A DNA stretch of 64,000 bases from the NCBI GenBank assembly GCA_938083135.1, contig CALLKY010000047.1:1-64000 (forward strand). Reading direction: 5' to 3'. This DNA comes from an uncultured Alphaproteobacteria bacterium. GTDB taxonomy: Bacteria > Pseudomonadota > Alphaproteobacteria > Bin95. Below the pieces are notes generated by a model. It was not told the origin of the DNA. It searched no databases and was given only the letters and a program-made list of their open reading frames with translations. Shown here piece by piece: positions 39,100 to 51,562 of the stretch. Every line of letters starts with the position of its first letter. Position 1 is the first letter of the stretch. The translations under genes and the position numbers were made by a program.

Positions 39100-39480
39100 A
39101 TGAACATCCTTGATATTATCGGGCAAGAAGAAATCGCCCGCGTCACGGAATCTAAAGAAATCCCTGACTTTCGCTCCGGCGATACCGTTCGGGTAAACTA
39201 CCGCGTCGTCGAAGGCGAGCGTGAGCGTATTCAGGCGTTTGAAGGCGTGTGCATCGCCCGTAAGAACGCTGGCGTCTCATCCGCGTTCACCGTGCGCAAG
39301 ATTGCATCTGGCGAAGGCGTGGAACGTGTATTCCCGCTGTATTCCCCGAATGTCGAAAGCATCGTCGTGGTTCGCCACGGTCGTGTCCGTCGGGCGAAGC
39401 TGTACTATCTGCGTGGCCGTCGTGGTCGCTCCGCGCGCATCGCTGAGCGTCGCCGTGGCGTTCCGCCGAAGGCGCAGTAA
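39100..39480 (+). CDS. rplS: 50S ribosomal protein L19
   Basis: L19 (126 aa, normal length). [30 protein letters not shown] is the family signature and the C-terminus is basic ([17 protein letters not shown]). AAAAGGAA precedes the ATG. A perfect hairpin at 39508 follows the stop. Confidence 0.99.
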   Translation: MNILDIIGQEEIARVTESKEIPDFRSGDTVRVNYRVVEGERERIQAFEGVCIARKNAGVSSAFTVRKIASGEGVERVFPLYSPNVESIVVVRHGRVRRAKLYYLRGRRGRSARIAERRRGVPPKAQ

Positions 39481-39507
39481 CAGAAACGCTGCTGAATTTA
39501 TAATGAC

Positions 39508-39531
39508 CGGCGGTGCCTCTGGGCACCGCCG
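39508..39531 (+). terminator. stem-loop between rplS and leuC
   Basis: CGGCGGTGCC pairs perfectly with GGCACCGCCG around the tetraloop TCTG. No T run follows, so it may attenuate or stabilise rather than fully end transcription. Confidence 0.6.
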
Positions 39532-39555
39532 CAATATGACGACCGGGAGGGGCGA

Positions 39556-40965
39556 ATGGCTACGCCACGCACATTGTTCGATAAAATCTGGGCAGATCAC
39601 GTTGTCCGCACCGAAGAAGATGGTACGGCGCTGATTTATATCGATCTGCATCTGGCGCATGAAGTGACCAGCCCACAGGCTTTCGCTGGCCTGCGTGAGA
39701 CGGGTCGTAAGCTACGGCGCCCCGACCGGACGATCGCTGTCGCGGATCACAATATCCCGACAACGGACCGCTCTAAAGGCATCGAAGATCCGGAAAGCCG
39801 TCTCCAGGTCGAGACGCTTGAGAAGAACGTCAAGGAATTTGGCGTTCCCTACTATGCGGTTGATGATATTCGCCAAGGTATTGTGCACATTATTGGCCCA
39901 GAGCAGGGGCTTACCCAGCCCGGCATGACCGTGGTGTGCGGCGATAGCCACACCTCCACTCACGGCGCGTTCGGCGCGCTCGCATTCGGCATCGGCACGT
40001 CTGAAGTTGAGCATGTGTTCGCGACCCAAACGATCGTTCAGAAGCCAGCAAAGAACATGCGGGTGACTGTTAACGGCGTGCCGCCAAAGGGGACCACCGG
40101 TAAGGACTTGGTCTTGGCCATTATTGGTCAGATCGGTACCGCTGGCGGTACGGGCCACGTTATCGAATTCGCTGGTGACGCGATCAAGAACCTTTCGATG
40201 GAAGGCCGGATGACGGTCTGCAACATGTCGATTGAAGCAGGCGCTCGCGCCGGCATGATCGCGCCAGACGAGAGAACCTTCGAATATCTGAAGGGCCGGC
40301 CGCATTCACCAAAGGGCGGTGCATGGGAACAGGCTGTCGCTTATTGGAAGACACTGCCGTCTGACGAAGGTGCGGTCTACGATACCGAAGTAACGTTGGA
40401 TGCAGCTGAAATCGTCCCCTACGTAACTTGGGGCACGAGCCCGCAGGATGCATTGCCGATCACGGCGACAGTGCCACGGCCTGAAGATTTCGAGGATGAG
40501 GGCCGCCAGAATGGCGTCGCCCGCAGCCTGGAATATATGGGCCTTGAAGGCGGCATGGATATCCAAGATATCAAAGTGGATACAGTCTTCATTGGCTCTT
40601 GCACCAATGGCCGTCTGGAAGACATCCGGGCTGCCGCAGAAGTCGCTAAAGGCCGCAAGGTTGCTGACGGCATTCGTGCTCTGGTCGTACCGGGCTCCGG
40701 TCTGGTGAAGGAAGCGGCTGAAGCCGAAGGTCTTGATGTGATTTTGAGAGAAGCCGGGTTCGAATGGCGGGAGCCAGGATGCTCCATGTGCCTTGCGATG
40801 AATGCTGACAAGCTGGCCCCAGGCGAGCGGTCTGCGTCCACCTCTAACCGGAACTTCGAAGGCCGTCAGGGCCCTGGTGGGCGGACTCATCTGGTCTCCC
40901 CTGCCATGGCGGCTGCGGCTGCAATCAAGGGCCATCTGGCTGACGTACGGGAGTTCCTATCATGA
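39556..40965 (+). CDS. leuC: 3-isopropylmalate dehydratase large subunit
   Basis: With LeuD it isomerises 2-isopropylmalate to 3-isopropylmalate in leucine synthesis (469 aa). The [4Fe-4S] ligands lie in [13 protein letters not shown] and GCSMCLAMN, and the active-site region is [30 protein letters not shown] precedes the ATG. The stop overlaps the 74-aa ORF. Confidence 0.98.
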   Translation: MATPRTLFDKIWADHVVRTEEDGTALIYIDLHLAHEVTSPQAFAGLRETGRKLRRPDRTIAVADHNIPTTDRSKGIEDPESRLQVETLEKNVKEFGVPYYAVDDIRQGIVHIIGPEQGLTQPGMTVVCGDSHTSTHGAFGALAFGIGTSEVEHVFATQTIVQKPAKNMRVTVNGVPPKGTTGKDLVLAIIGQIGTAGGTGHVIEFAGDAIKNLSMEGRMTVCNMSIEAGARAGMIAPDERTFEYLKGRPHSPKGGAWEQAVAYWKTLPSDEGAVYDTEVTLDAAEIVPYVTWGTSPQDALPITATVPRPEDFEDEGRQNGVARSLEYMGLEGGMDIQDIKVDTVFIGSCTNGRLEDIRAAAEVAKGRKVADGIRALVVPGSGLVKEAAEAEGLDVILREAGFEWREPGCSMCLAMNADKLAPGERSASTSNRNFEGRQGPGGRTHLVSPAMAAAAAIKGHLADVREFLS

Positions 40966-41186
40966 GGAGCAACCGTTTCGGCGCGGCAGCGGTCGCATTT
41001 GATCTGGACGAGTTAGATCAGGTGCAGCCAGTGCGCCGTTCCGCCGTACGGGCCATGGTGCGCGGTCGCGATGGGGCCTTGCGTGCTGTCGATACAGCGC
41101 GACTTGCATGGCCAAGCTCGGCTGAAGAAGTCGGTGTTGATGAGATGGCCGACATTCTGCGCTATGCTCCGCGCGGTAATTGCTAA
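40962..41186 (+). CDS. 74-residue protein of unknown function between leuC and leuD
   Basis: Starts with ATGA overlapping the leuC stop and ends 24 bp before leuD, so it is probably translated as part of the leu operon. The product is rich in Arg, Ala and Asp with no signal peptide and no membrane segment. [21 protein letters not shown] looks helical. A single Cys is the last residue. I recall small unnamed ORFs at this position in other alphaproteobacteria but cannot name a family. It could be a small accessory factor, or simply a coupling ORF. Confidence 0.6.
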   Translation: MRSNRFGAAAVAFDLDELDQVQPVRRSAVRAMVRGRDGALRAVDTARLAWPSSAEEVGVDEMADILRYAPRGNC

Positions 41187-41210
41187 TTCAGGTTCGGGAG
41201 TCTTAGACCC

Positions 41211-41834
41211 ATGGAAAAATTCGAAACCTTCACCGGCGTTGCAGCGCCGATGCCAGCCCAGAATATCGACACGGATAAAGTCATCCCGGCTCGGTTTCTG
41301 AAAACGATTCAGCGTAAGGGCCTCGGCAAAAATCTTTTCAATGATATGCGCTACAACACGGACGGCACGGAGAAGGAAGACTTTATCCTGAACCAGCCTG
41401 CCTATCGTAATTCTGAAGTGTTGGTTGTCGGCGACAATTTTGGGTGCGGCTCCAGCCGTGAGCATGCCCCTTGGGCGCTCTCTGATTTCGGCGTCAAATG
41501 CCTGATCGGCACCGATTTTGCGGATATTTTCTTCAACAATTCATCCAAGAACGGCATGTTGTTGATCAAGTTGCCGCAGGACATTGTTGACGAGCTAATG
41601 GATGACGCCAAGCTGGGCGCAAACGCTCGGTTGACGGTGGACTTGGAAAACCAAACCATCACGCGCCCGAACGGCGAAGTCGTCAAGTTTGACGTCGATC
41701 CGTTTAAGAAGCACTGCTTGCTCAACGGTCTGGATGATATTGGTCTGACAATGACCAATAAGAAGGACATTGATGGTTTTGAAGGCAAGGACGATATGGC
41801 CCGGCCTTGGATGCCAAGCACAGCGAACAAATAG
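41211..41834 (+). CDS. leuD: 3-isopropylmalate dehydratase small subunit
   Basis: Swivel-domain subunit of isopropylmalate isomerase (207 aa). The substrate loop [17 protein letters not shown] and [15 protein letters not shown] are intact. GGGAG lies about 12 nt before the ATG. A terminator at 41893 ends the unit. No leuB follows. Confidence 0.98.
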   Translation: MEKFETFTGVAAPMPAQNIDTDKVIPARFLKTIQRKGLGKNLFNDMRYNTDGTEKEDFILNQPAYRNSEVLVVGDNFGCGSSREHAPWALSDFGVKCLIGTDFADIFFNNSSKNGMLLIKLPQDIVDELMDDAKLGANARLTVDLENQTITRPNGEVVKFDVDPFKKHCLLNGLDDIGLTMTNKKDIDGFEGKDDMARPWMPSTANK

Positions 41835-42204
41835 TGGCCTGTCGTTTTCGGCTCGCTCAAAGCGGACGGGAAGCGATGTCTACGTGCGATTTAAAGCCGC
41901 CAAGTATCCGTTGGGGATAGTTGGCGGCTTTTGCTTGAAAAAAGACACCAAAATGCTGCGAATCGCTGGCGCCTTAGCGTCCGTCGGAGTATCCTTCGCT
42001 ACTGCGCTTTTAGGCGACAGGGGGAAGATGTAGGGTTTGCGGCGTCGGTCGCTACAAATCCTAGCGCCACGATAGGCGTTGCAGCAGAATTTCCCAGTCT
42101 GAATAGCGGGGCAAGTATTTGGGTCGCGTTTATTGCGGCTGCTACAAGCCGGACTGGGGGGTCGTCTTCCCTGTCGGCGGCGTGAACAAAAGGGCTAGTT
42201 TGCG
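41835..42204. other. intergenic region between leuD and dnaN
   Basis: Holds the leu terminator (41893-41933) and then about 270 bp presumed to contain the dnaN promoter. No conserved ORF, tRNA or clear -35/-10 pair was recognised. It shows no cluster of DnaA-box-like 9-mers that I could pick out by eye. Confidence 0.6.
41893..41933 (+). terminator. intrinsic terminator of the leu operon
   Basis: AAAGCCGCCAA (41893-41903) pairs perfectly with TTGGCGGCTTT (41921-41931) across a 17-nt loop. The T run after the stem is short (TTTT). Confidence 0.8.
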
Positions 42205-43329
42205 ATGAAGTTGATGATTGACCGTGGCGTGCTGCTGAAAACGCTGGCGCATGCCCAGAGTGTTGTGGAACGCCGCAACACGATTCCAATCCTGAGCAAT
42301 CTGAAGCTCGAAGTCGCGAACGGCAAAGTCTCCGTCGCGGCGACGGACATGGAAATCGGTCTCACAGAAAGTGCGATGGCTGACCCGGCATCTGAAGATG
42401 GCTCTGCCACCGCACCAGCACATACGCTGTATGACATTGTCCGAAAGCTGCCAGACGGGGCTCAGGTCGAACTTGCGCTGGACGCGATGGCGGAACGGCT
42501 GACGGTTCGGGCTGGTCGATCAAACTTCCAGCTTTCCGTGCTGCCGACAGAGGATTTCCCGTCTTTGGCGGACGGTGATCTGCCCGTTAACTTCCGGATG
42601 GCCGCCAGGGACCTGCGCGCGCTCATCGACCGGACGCGCTTTGCAATTTCGACTGAAGAGACCCGTTACTATTTGAATGGCATCTTCATTCACAAAGCTG
42701 AGCACGAAGGCGTTCAAGTCCTCCGTGCTGTGGCGACAGATGGGCACCGCTTGGCGCGCGCTGAAGCGCCGCTGCCCGATGGTGCTGCCGAAATGCCCGG
42801 CGTTATTGTTCCCCGCAAGACTGTTGGCGAATTGCGCAAGCTTCTGGATGAGGCTGGTGACGATGATGTTGAGATCAGCCTCTCTGAAACCAAGATCCGC
42901 TTTGTCCTCGGTGACATCGTGCTTGGCTCAAAGTTGATTGACGGCGCTTTCCCGGACTACGAGCGCGTCATTCCAGCAGGCAATGACAAGTTCATGCAGC
43001 TCGATCGTCAAGCCTTCAAGGACGCTGTTGATCGCGTTTCCACAATCTCCACCGAGAAGTCTCGCGGCGTGAAGCTAGCGATGCAGCCGGGCGCATTGGT
43101 GGTGTCTGCCTCCAACGCAGAATCGGGCGCAGCAAGCGAAGAGATTGAAGCGGACTATGACGACGCTGAACTCGAGATCGGCTTCAACTCCCGCTATCTC
43201 CTTGATATTGCCAACCAGATTGAAGGTGACGTGGCGGAGCTTTCGTTCTCCGACCCTGCATCTCCTACGATCCTTCGCGATAAGGCCGACGCCAGCGCGC
43301 TCTACGTGCTGATGCCGATGCGGGTCTAG
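42205..43329 (+). CDS. dnaN: DNA polymerase III subunit beta (sliding clamp)
   Basis: Processivity clamp (374 aa) with the three-domain clamp architecture. The N-terminus MKLMIDRGVLLKTLAHAQSVVERRNTIPIL, the TRYYLNGIFIH stretch and the C-terminal end ALYVLMPMRV are standard. dnaA is not adjacent. It is followed by recF after about 15 bp. Confidence 0.98.
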   Translation: MKLMIDRGVLLKTLAHAQSVVERRNTIPILSNLKLEVANGKVSVAATDMEIGLTESAMADPASEDGSATAPAHTLYDIVRKLPDGAQVELALDAMAERLTVRAGRSNFQLSVLPTEDFPSLADGDLPVNFRMAARDLRALIDRTRFAISTEETRYYLNGIFIHKAEHEGVQVLRAVATDGHRLARAEAPLPDGAAEMPGVIVPRKTVGELRKLLDEAGDDDVEISLSETKIRFVLGDIVLGSKLIDGAFPDYERVIPAGNDKFMQLDRQAFKDAVDRVSTISTEKSRGVKLAMQPGALVVSASNAESGAASEEIEADYDDAELEIGFNSRYLLDIANQIEGDVAELSFSDPASPTILRDKADASALYVLMPMRV

Positions 43330-43344
43330 AGCCAAGGTCAGCTT

Positions 43345-44541
43345 TTGCAGGCCAATCCTGTCATACATGCGTTTCCAACGGCGGCGTCTGCCGTGACGCC
43401 GCCTGCTGGCGCATGCTTGTCCAGGCTGACGCTTACGGATTTTCGGTGTTATGAGGCTTTGCGCCTGGAGACAGATGCCAAGGCGATTGTGCTAACCGGC
43501 CCTAATGGCGCTGGTAAAACCAATGTGCTGGAAGCCATTTCCCTGCTGACGCCTGGCCGCGGCCTGCGCAATGCCAAGACGACAGAAATTGGCCGCAAGT
43601 CCGCAGACGGCCAGCCAAGACGCTGGGGCGCTGCGGCTGTTGTTGACGGTCCAGGTGGTGAGAGCACGCTTGGGGTGGGCTGTGACCCTGAAACCCAGGG
43701 CGAACGCCGGAAGGTGCAGGTCGATGGCGCACCCGCCCGAGGGCAAGCGGCACTTGCCGAACGGTTCTCTGCGCTGTGGCTGACGCCGCAGATGGACCGG
43801 CTGTTCATCGATGGTGCGGAAGAACGCCGCCGCTATCTGGATCGTTTGGCCGCCACATTTGATCCCGCACATATCGGACGGGTCTCAAATTACCGGAATG
43901 CCATGCGTCAACGTTTATCATTGTTGAAGGAAGGCCGTGCGGACCCAACTTGGCTGGACGCGTTGGAGGCTGAAATGGCCGCCCGTGCTGTCGCTGTTGC
44001 TGCCGCCAGGAATGAAACGGCTTTGTTGTTGGACACGGCTGCTGCAGAAGGCGTCGGCGCGTTCCCGCGCGCATCAGTGATTGTTGACGGAACGGCGGAG
44101 CGGCTGCTCGAAAGTGGTCCCGCACTCGCCGCTGAAGATGTTCTCCGGGCAAAGCTTGCTGCTGACAGAAGCCGCGACGCACAGCTTGGGGCGACCGCAA
44201 CAGGTCCTCATCGTAGTGACATGGTCGTGGCTGACCGGGCGCGCGGCCTCAGAGCTGCCGACGGCTCCACCGGTGAGCAAAAGGCGCTGCTGGTCTCACT
44301 CACCTTCGCATCCGCGCGCATGTTGGCAACCGCGAAAGGTGCGGCCCCCGTTCTATTGCTGGATGAGGTCGCTGCGCATTTTGACCCCGCCCGCCGGGCG
44401 GCTCTGTTCGATGAAGCGCTGGCGCTTGGCGGGCAGGTCTGGGTTACAGGTGCTGATGAAGATCAATTGCGACCGCTCAAAGGCCGTGCCGACTGGCGTC
44501 ACGTAGAGGCGGCAACGGTCAGTGACGGGGCCGAACAATGA
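43345..44541 (+). CDS. recF: DNA replication and repair protein RecF
   Basis: SMC-like ATPase that loads RecA at gaps (398 aa). The Walker A motif is GPNGAGKTN near residue 53 and the signature/Walker B region is LLLDEVAAHFDP near the C-terminus. LTLTDFRCYEALRL precedes Walker A. The start is uncertain: TTG 43345 has AAGGT 6 nt upstream, whereas GTG 43393 (MTPPAGACLSRL) gives a more family-like length. It lies between dnaN and gyrB, the usual place. Confidence 0.95.
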   Translation: MQANPVIHAFPTAASAVTPPAGACLSRLTLTDFRCYEALRLETDAKAIVLTGPNGAGKTNVLEAISLLTPGRGLRNAKTTEIGRKSADGQPRRWGAAAVVDGPGGESTLGVGCDPETQGERRKVQVDGAPARGQAALAERFSALWLTPQMDRLFIDGAEERRRYLDRLAATFDPAHIGRVSNYRNAMRQRLSLLKEGRADPTWLDALEAEMAARAVAVAAARNETALLLDTAAAEGVGAFPRASVIVDGTAERLLESGPALAAEDVLRAKLAADRSRDAQLGATATGPHRSDMVVADRARGLRAADGSTGEQKALLVSLTFASARMLATAKGAAPVLLLDEVAAHFDPARRAALFDEALALGGQVWVTGADEDQLRPLKGRADWRHVEAATVSDGAEQ

Positions 44542-44615
44542 CACACCTCAAAGGGCGCTCGCCCTGCATGTTTTAACGACTTAGCCCGGCCATCGCGCCA
44601 GGCCTTATTCGATAA

Positions 44616-47069
<2,454 letters not shown>

Positions 47070-47123
47070 GGGCTGCCGCGCATCCAAGCGGTAACGGTGC
47101 GTAAACCATAGCCTTTTAGTATC

Positions 47124-47945
47124 GTGGCTATGAATGAGCATTCTCCCGCTGCTGCGACAGTGCGTCTTCGGCCCACCGATGGGCCGTTGATTGGAACCAC
47201 CGCGTTCTTCCGAAACCGGGCTTTTCTCGGCGCATTTTGTCGCCAAATTCGCCCGGCGGAAGATGGGCCGACGCAGATCATGGCGCACGCCTGCTCCATT
47301 GGTGCGGAAGCGTATTCGCTTGCGATACGGATGATGATTGAGCGACCTGAACTTGACTTTCAGATCGACGCGACAGACCTCTCCCAAGGCTTCGTGAACT
47401 ATGCAGCCCGGGGCGTTTATCCAGCTGCCGTGATGCAAGGTGCCGTTGCTGAGGAACAGCGCTTCTTCCAACAAATCGATGACGAGACCGTGGCCATTGC
47501 TTCAGAAGTTCGGGCGCGGGTGAATTTCCTGCCAGCCCGCTCTTTCGCGGAATTCGAGGCCGAGAAGGTCTATGACGCCGTGATCCTTTGCAATGCCTTG
47601 GTCTATGTGGATGGCCCAACACAGGGGGCGACCATTGACCGGATCGCTGGATATAATTCAGACCTGTTGGCAGTAACCGCTGCGCATCAGGACCGGATCG
47701 CGGCAGACCTTGAGCGCAATGCCTATGCGCCGATCATGGATGATTTCGCCGCCATCCATGCCGGATGGATCGACCGCCAACGCCCGCCAGGATTTCCGAA
47801 AGGCTCACCTCCGCCAACAGGCGCGCAAGCCGACCCGTATATTGATCCAATAGATGATGATGCAGGATGGCGCTATCGCCATGGCGCATTCTTCAGGAAG
47901 CAGGCAATTGCAGACGTGCAGCCCGGCGACGCTTTAGCCTCTTAG
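47124..47945 (+). CDS. orphan CheR-like SAM-dependent methyltransferase
   Basis: A 273-residue protein resembling the catalytic domain of CheR. HACSIGAEAYSLAIRMMI corresponds to CheR motif I (usually CSTGEEPYS). IDATDLSQGFVNYAARGVY matches the acidic post-I strand and the GxY element. YDAVILCNALVYV corresponds to the CheR 'CRNVLIYF' strand. It lacks the N-terminal CheR helical domain and no chemotaxis genes lie nearby, so a chemoreceptor substrate is doubtful. The GTG start at 47124 (ATG 47130 is an alternative) has no good ribosome binding site. 54 bp after gyrB. Its 3' end overlaps the converging aminotransferase gene by 12 nt. Confidence 0.75.
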   Translation: MAMNEHSPAAATVRLRPTDGPLIGTTAFFRNRAFLGAFCRQIRPAEDGPTQIMAHACSIGAEAYSLAIRMMIERPELDFQIDATDLSQGFVNYAARGVYPAAVMQGAVAEEQRFFQQIDDETVAIASEVRARVNFLPARSFAEFEAEKVYDAVILCNALVYVDGPTQGATIDRIAGYNSDLLAVTAAHQDRIAADLERNAYAPIMDDFAAIHAGWIDRQRPPGFPKGSPPPTGAQADPYIDPIDDDAGWRYRHGAFFRKQAIADVQPGDALAS

Positions 47946-49103
47946 CGCTGCCATCAACCGATCAATTTCGGCTTCATCATTATAGTAGTGCACAGATGCG
48001 CGGCAGATTGGCGGCAAGTTCCGGCGCGTTGAATCTATCAGCGTGCTGCTTGGCCCTGAAACGCTGATATTGATTCCTTGGCTGGCCAGACGCTGCTTGA
48101 TATCCGCGCTGTCTTCATGGTCGCTGGAGAATGTGACGATCCCGCCCTGCTCCTGGCCAATGTCCCGCACGGTAATGCCGTTGGTCTCCCGCAGGCGGCG
48201 GCGGAGATCATCCGCTAGCAGGCGCACCCGTTCCCAGATAGCGTCCATACCGATATCGAGGGCGTAATCTACAGCGGCACCAAGACCAAGCTTTGCCGCA
48301 TAGTTGTTTTCCCAATTCTCAAATCGCCGGGCATCGGGGCGGAGTTCATAGCTGCCCAGACCGGTCCAATTGGCCGCAAAATGATCGATGATTGGCGGCT
48401 CCATTGTGGGTATCACGCTTTCACGGACATAGAGGAAGCCAACGCCGCGCGGGCCGCGCAAGTATTTCCGCCCAGTCGCTGAAAGCATGTCGCACTGGAT
48501 TTCGGCAACATCAACGGGCATTTGACCGACAGACTGGCAGGCATCGAGCAGGTAGAGTGCACCGTGGCGTTTCGCGATCCGACCAATTTCTGCAGCTGGG
48601 TTCACCAGCCCGCCATTGGTGGGTACATGGGTAATGGAAACGAGCTTCACCCGGTCATCCATCATTGCCGCCAGTGCATCCGGCGATGTTTCCCCGGTTG
48701 GGGCCGACGGGATGACTTCAACGACAGCACCAGTGCGCTTTGCGACCTGCAGATATGCGACATAGTTGGCTGCGTATTCAGCCTCTGCCGTTAGGATACG
48801 GTCACCGGGTTCGAACTTCAGCGCGTAGAAGGCCATGTCCCAGGCCACGGTTGCATTCTCTACAACTGCGATCTCCTGGGGCTTTGCATTGATCAGCCGT
48901 GCTACCGAATCATACACCGCTGCCACACGAGCGCTTTCCTGGTTCGCTGCCTCATATCCACCAATGGCGGCTTCAAGCTGCAGGTGATTGATTTGCGCTT
49001 CGACAACGGCATTTGGCGGCAGAGCCGACCCCGCATTATTGAAATGAGCAACGTTTTGAACGCCTGGTGTTTCCGCACGAAGGCGGGCGAGATCAATGGT
49101 CAT
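47934..49103 (-). CDS. aminotransferase class V-fold PLP enzyme
   Basis: A 389-residue class-V aminotransferase / cysteine-desulfurase-like enzyme. The pyridoxal-phosphate lysine lies in SATGRKYLRGPRGVGFLYV, preceded by LYLLDACQSVGQMPVDV with the Asp that contacts the PLP ring nitrogen and the His/Gln site. HFNNAGSALPPNAV is the N-terminal signature. There is no obvious loop Cys typical of NifS/IscS, so desulfurase function is uncertain. Its start overlaps the lnt stop, making it the last gene of the miaB-phoH-ybeY-ybeX-lnt series. Confidence 0.88.
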   Translation of the reverse strand: MTIDLARLRAETPGVQNVAHFNNAGSALPPNAVVEAQINHLQLEAAIGGYEAANQESARVAAVYDSVARLINAKPQEIAVVENATVAWDMAFYALKFEPGDRILTAEAEYAANYVAYLQVAKRTGAVVEVIPSAPTGETSPDALAAMMDDRVKLVSITHVPTNGGLVNPAAEIGRIAKRHGALYLLDACQSVGQMPVDVAEIQCDMLSATGRKYLRGPRGVGFLYVRESVIPTMEPPIIDHFAANWTGLGSYELRPDARRFENWENNYAAKLGLGAAVDYALDIGMDAIWERVRLLADDLRRRLRETNGITVRDIGQEQGGIVTFSSDHEDSADIKQRLASQGINISVSGPSSTLIDSTRRNLPPICRASVHYYNDEAEIDRLMAALRG

Positions 49104-50650
49104 GCAGGTTGCTCCCGGCGGCGAAAAAAGAATGCTAACGCTAATGCAAGCGCTAACAATAGGCCGTACAGAATATCGCCATACTGCGCATAGAGTGTTG
49201 GCGGATTAGGGGATGGTAGTTTGACGTCAATTGCGGCTGCCTGCTCCAGCGGAATGCGCGCGATTTCAACACCGTTGGCATCAAATGCGGCGCTGATGCC
49301 AGTGTTCGCAACCCGGATCAGCGGCAGGCCTTCTTCAATCGCCCGCATGCGCGAGATGGCGAGATGCTGGTGCGGGCCTGCACTTCGGCCATACCAGGCG
49401 TCATTGGTGATGTTCAGCAAGAATGCCGGACGGTCAGACGCCGTGACAGAGCTCGGAAATATCACCTCGTAGCAAATCAGGGGACTGAAGCTCGGCAGGC
49501 TGCCCAGCTGCATCGTTGCTGGACCGGGGCCAGCTAAGAATGACCCGCGCCCTGGCACCAGTTTGTCAAACGGCAAATAAGCTTCGAGCGGCATGAACTC
49601 GCCAAACGGCACAAGGTGAGTCTTGTCATAACGGGCGGTGATCTGGCCTTTGCTGTCTATAGCGAGCAGGCCATTCGCATAGTCATACCCCCCATCAGCT
49701 TTGGGCGTGCGGATCGGCGTTCCGATGACTGCGAAGCCATTCTCCGCTGGTAGCCCGCCGATTACCTCAAGCGCTTTTTCACTCTCGGCGACGTTAAATG
49801 GCGTTGCGGTTTCCGGCCAAACGATCAGGTCCGGCTTCGGCACGCTGTCTTTGGTAGAGAGTGCAACATGCCGATTGAAGATAATGCCCCGGTTCTCTGG
49901 CCGCCATTTTATCCGCTGGGGCGTATTCCCCTGAACCATGCGGACCGTAATGGCGTCCGCTTCAGGCAGAGCAGCCTTCGATGGCGACTGCGCATAGAGA
50001 AATCCGGCGGCTAGTAAGGCAACACAGCCAATAGCAAGCGCAGCCTCACGCCTTGGCAGGCTCCGCTGAACGGTCCATTGGCGTAAGGCACCGGAAGCAG
50101 TGATGGCACCAGCCAAGGCCAGCAAGCCAACCCCGTAGGCACCGAAAATAGACCCCGTATTGATCAGGCTGGTCTCAACAAAGGCGAGTGCGGTTAAGTC
50201 CCAGGCAAACCCGGTGAACAGGTGGCCATAGGCATATTCCGAAATGCTAAGAATACCTGCGAGCCCAAGCCGTGCTGCGACAGATGATGTGTTCGCCCCC
50301 GGCCAGAAGCGACGCCAGAGATAAAATGCCAGTGCGATGTAAAGGGCGAATGCGCCTGCGAGTGCCAGAACGGGCAGCAGTGAAGCCGCGCCCATCCCCG
50401 GCATTGGCACAAGAAAAGCCTGAGATATCCAGTGAAGCGCGCCAAAATGCCAGGAAATGCCGAAAAGCCAGCCTATCCCGAACACCCGTGCTGGGGAGCG
50501 AGCATCTAGGTAGAACGTAATTGCTGCAAGGCCCAGAAGCATCCCATAAGGATTTGGCGATGGCGGAAATGATAAAGCTGCTGCTTGGCCTGCGATCAGA
50601 GCAAACAGACTATCCCGCAACCAAGCCGGCACCTTCAGTATCGCCTGCAT
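49100..50650 (-). CDS. lnt: apolipoprotein N-acyltransferase
   Basis: Adds the third acyl chain to lipoproteins in the inner membrane (516 aa). Six to eight transmembrane helices precede a nitrilase-fold periplasmic domain, whose Glu-Lys-Cys triad can be seen as VWPETATPF, YDKTHLVPFGE and PLICYEVIFP. The C-terminal helix ends in a basic tail. It is 3 bp from the ybeX/corC gene and overlaps the aminotransferase start. Confidence 0.97.
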   Translation of the reverse strand: MQAILKVPAWLRDSLFALIAGQAAALSFPPSPNPYGMLLGLAAITFYLDARSPARVFGIGWLFGISWHFGALHWISQAFLVPMPGMGAASLLPVLALAGAFALYIALAFYLWRRFWPGANTSSVAARLGLAGILSISEYAYGHLFTGFAWDLTALAFVETSLINTGSIFGAYGVGLLALAGAITASGALRQWTVQRSLPRREAALAIGCVALLAAGFLYAQSPSKAALPEADAITVRMVQGNTPQRIKWRPENRGIIFNRHVALSTKDSVPKPDLIVWPETATPFNVAESEKALEVIGGLPAENGFAVIGTPIRTPKADGGYDYANGLLAIDSKGQITARYDKTHLVPFGEFMPLEAYLPFDKLVPGRGSFLAGPGPATMQLGSLPSFSPLICYEVIFPSSVTASDRPAFLLNITNDAWYGRSAGPHQHLAISRMRAIEEGLPLIRVANTGISAAFDANGVEIARIPLEQAAAIDVKLPSPNPPTLYAQYGDILYGLLLALALALAFFFRRREQPA

Positions 50651-50653
50651 CGG

Positions 50654-51562
50654 CTAGGCCTTGTTCGCTTCGTCGATATATTCAACGGCTTCTTGAGCGT
50701 CATCGCCATCGTTTTCTGGGAGATTGCGGATCCGTAGGCTGCGCACACGGCGCGGATCACCTTCAAGCACCTCGAATTCAACGCCCGACGGGTGTCCAAT
50801 GATTTCGCCACGGGTCGGCACGCGTCCGATCAGTGTCACGGCAAGGCCGCCGACGGTATCAATTTCTTCGCGCTCATCCTCAGTCAGGACAAAGCCAACG
50901 CGTTCTTCAAAATCTTCAAGGCTGGCGCGGGCGTCTGCGATGATGGTGCCGCCAGATTCATCGACAAGTTCGGGCGTGGCTTCATCATCATGCTCATCCC
51001 GCATTTCGCCAATGATCTCTTCGACGATATCTTCGACCGTGACAACACCGTCCACGCCGCCATATTCATCTACAACAATGGCCATATGGGTGCGGCTGAC
51101 CTGCATTTGCAGCAATAGATCAATCACCCGCATGGATGGCACGACGAATAGTACATCGCGCAGTAGTGGTTCAATTTCTGTAGCAGGTGGATCGCTCGTC
51201 ATTGCGACCATCAGGTCTTTCACATGGATCATGCCAATGGTGTCATCCAACTCACCCCGGAACACGGGCAGGCGGGAATGGTAGGTCTGACGGGCCTTCT
51301 CGACGGCACCCTTAACGCCATCTGCAACGTCAACGCCGTCAATGTCCGCGCGAGGTGCCATAACATCGGCGACCGTCAGCTCATTTAAGCTAATGGCGTT
51401 TTCGATGATTTGACGCTCGGCATCAGATATCGTCGGCGTATCTGTATTCTCACGTTCAACCAGCTCAGCAAGCGTGGTGCGCAGGTCGGTTTCGCCGCTG
51501 CGACGGACAAGGCGGCTCCACAAACTTGGGCGATTGCCGCCGTTATCGGAATCGCTACTCAT
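50654..51562 (-). CDS. CBS-domain protein of the CorC/YbeX family
   Basis: A 302-residue soluble protein with two CBS domains (VADVMAPRADIDGVDV and VRTHMAIVVDEYGGVDGVVTVEDIVEEIIGE) and a C-terminal transporter-associated domain (GGLAVTLIGRVPTRGEIIGHPSG). It has no DUF21 membrane part. YbeX/CorC proteins are implicated in magnesium/cobalt resistance and in ribosome-related functions alongside YbeY, its usual neighbour as here. The start overlaps the ybeY stop by 4 nt. Confidence 0.93.
   Translation of the reverse strand: MSSDSDNGGNRPSLWSRLVRRSGETDLRTTLAELVERENTDTPTISDAERQIIENAISLNELTVADVMAPRADIDGVDVADGVKGAVEKARQTYHSRLPVFRGELDDTIGMIHVKDLMVAMTSDPPATEIEPLLRDVLFVVPSMRVIDLLLQMQVSRTHMAIVVDEYGGVDGVVTVEDIVEEIIGEMRDEHDDEATPELVDESGGTIIADARASLEDFEERVGFVLTEDEREEIDTVGGLAVTLIGRVPTRGEIIGHPSGVEFEVLEGDPRRVRSLRIRNLPENDGDDAQEAVEYIDEANKA

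Noticed and set aside
41770-42033. 87-residue ORF after leuD
   Set aside because: Runs through the leu terminator and has no ribosome binding site or conserved pattern.
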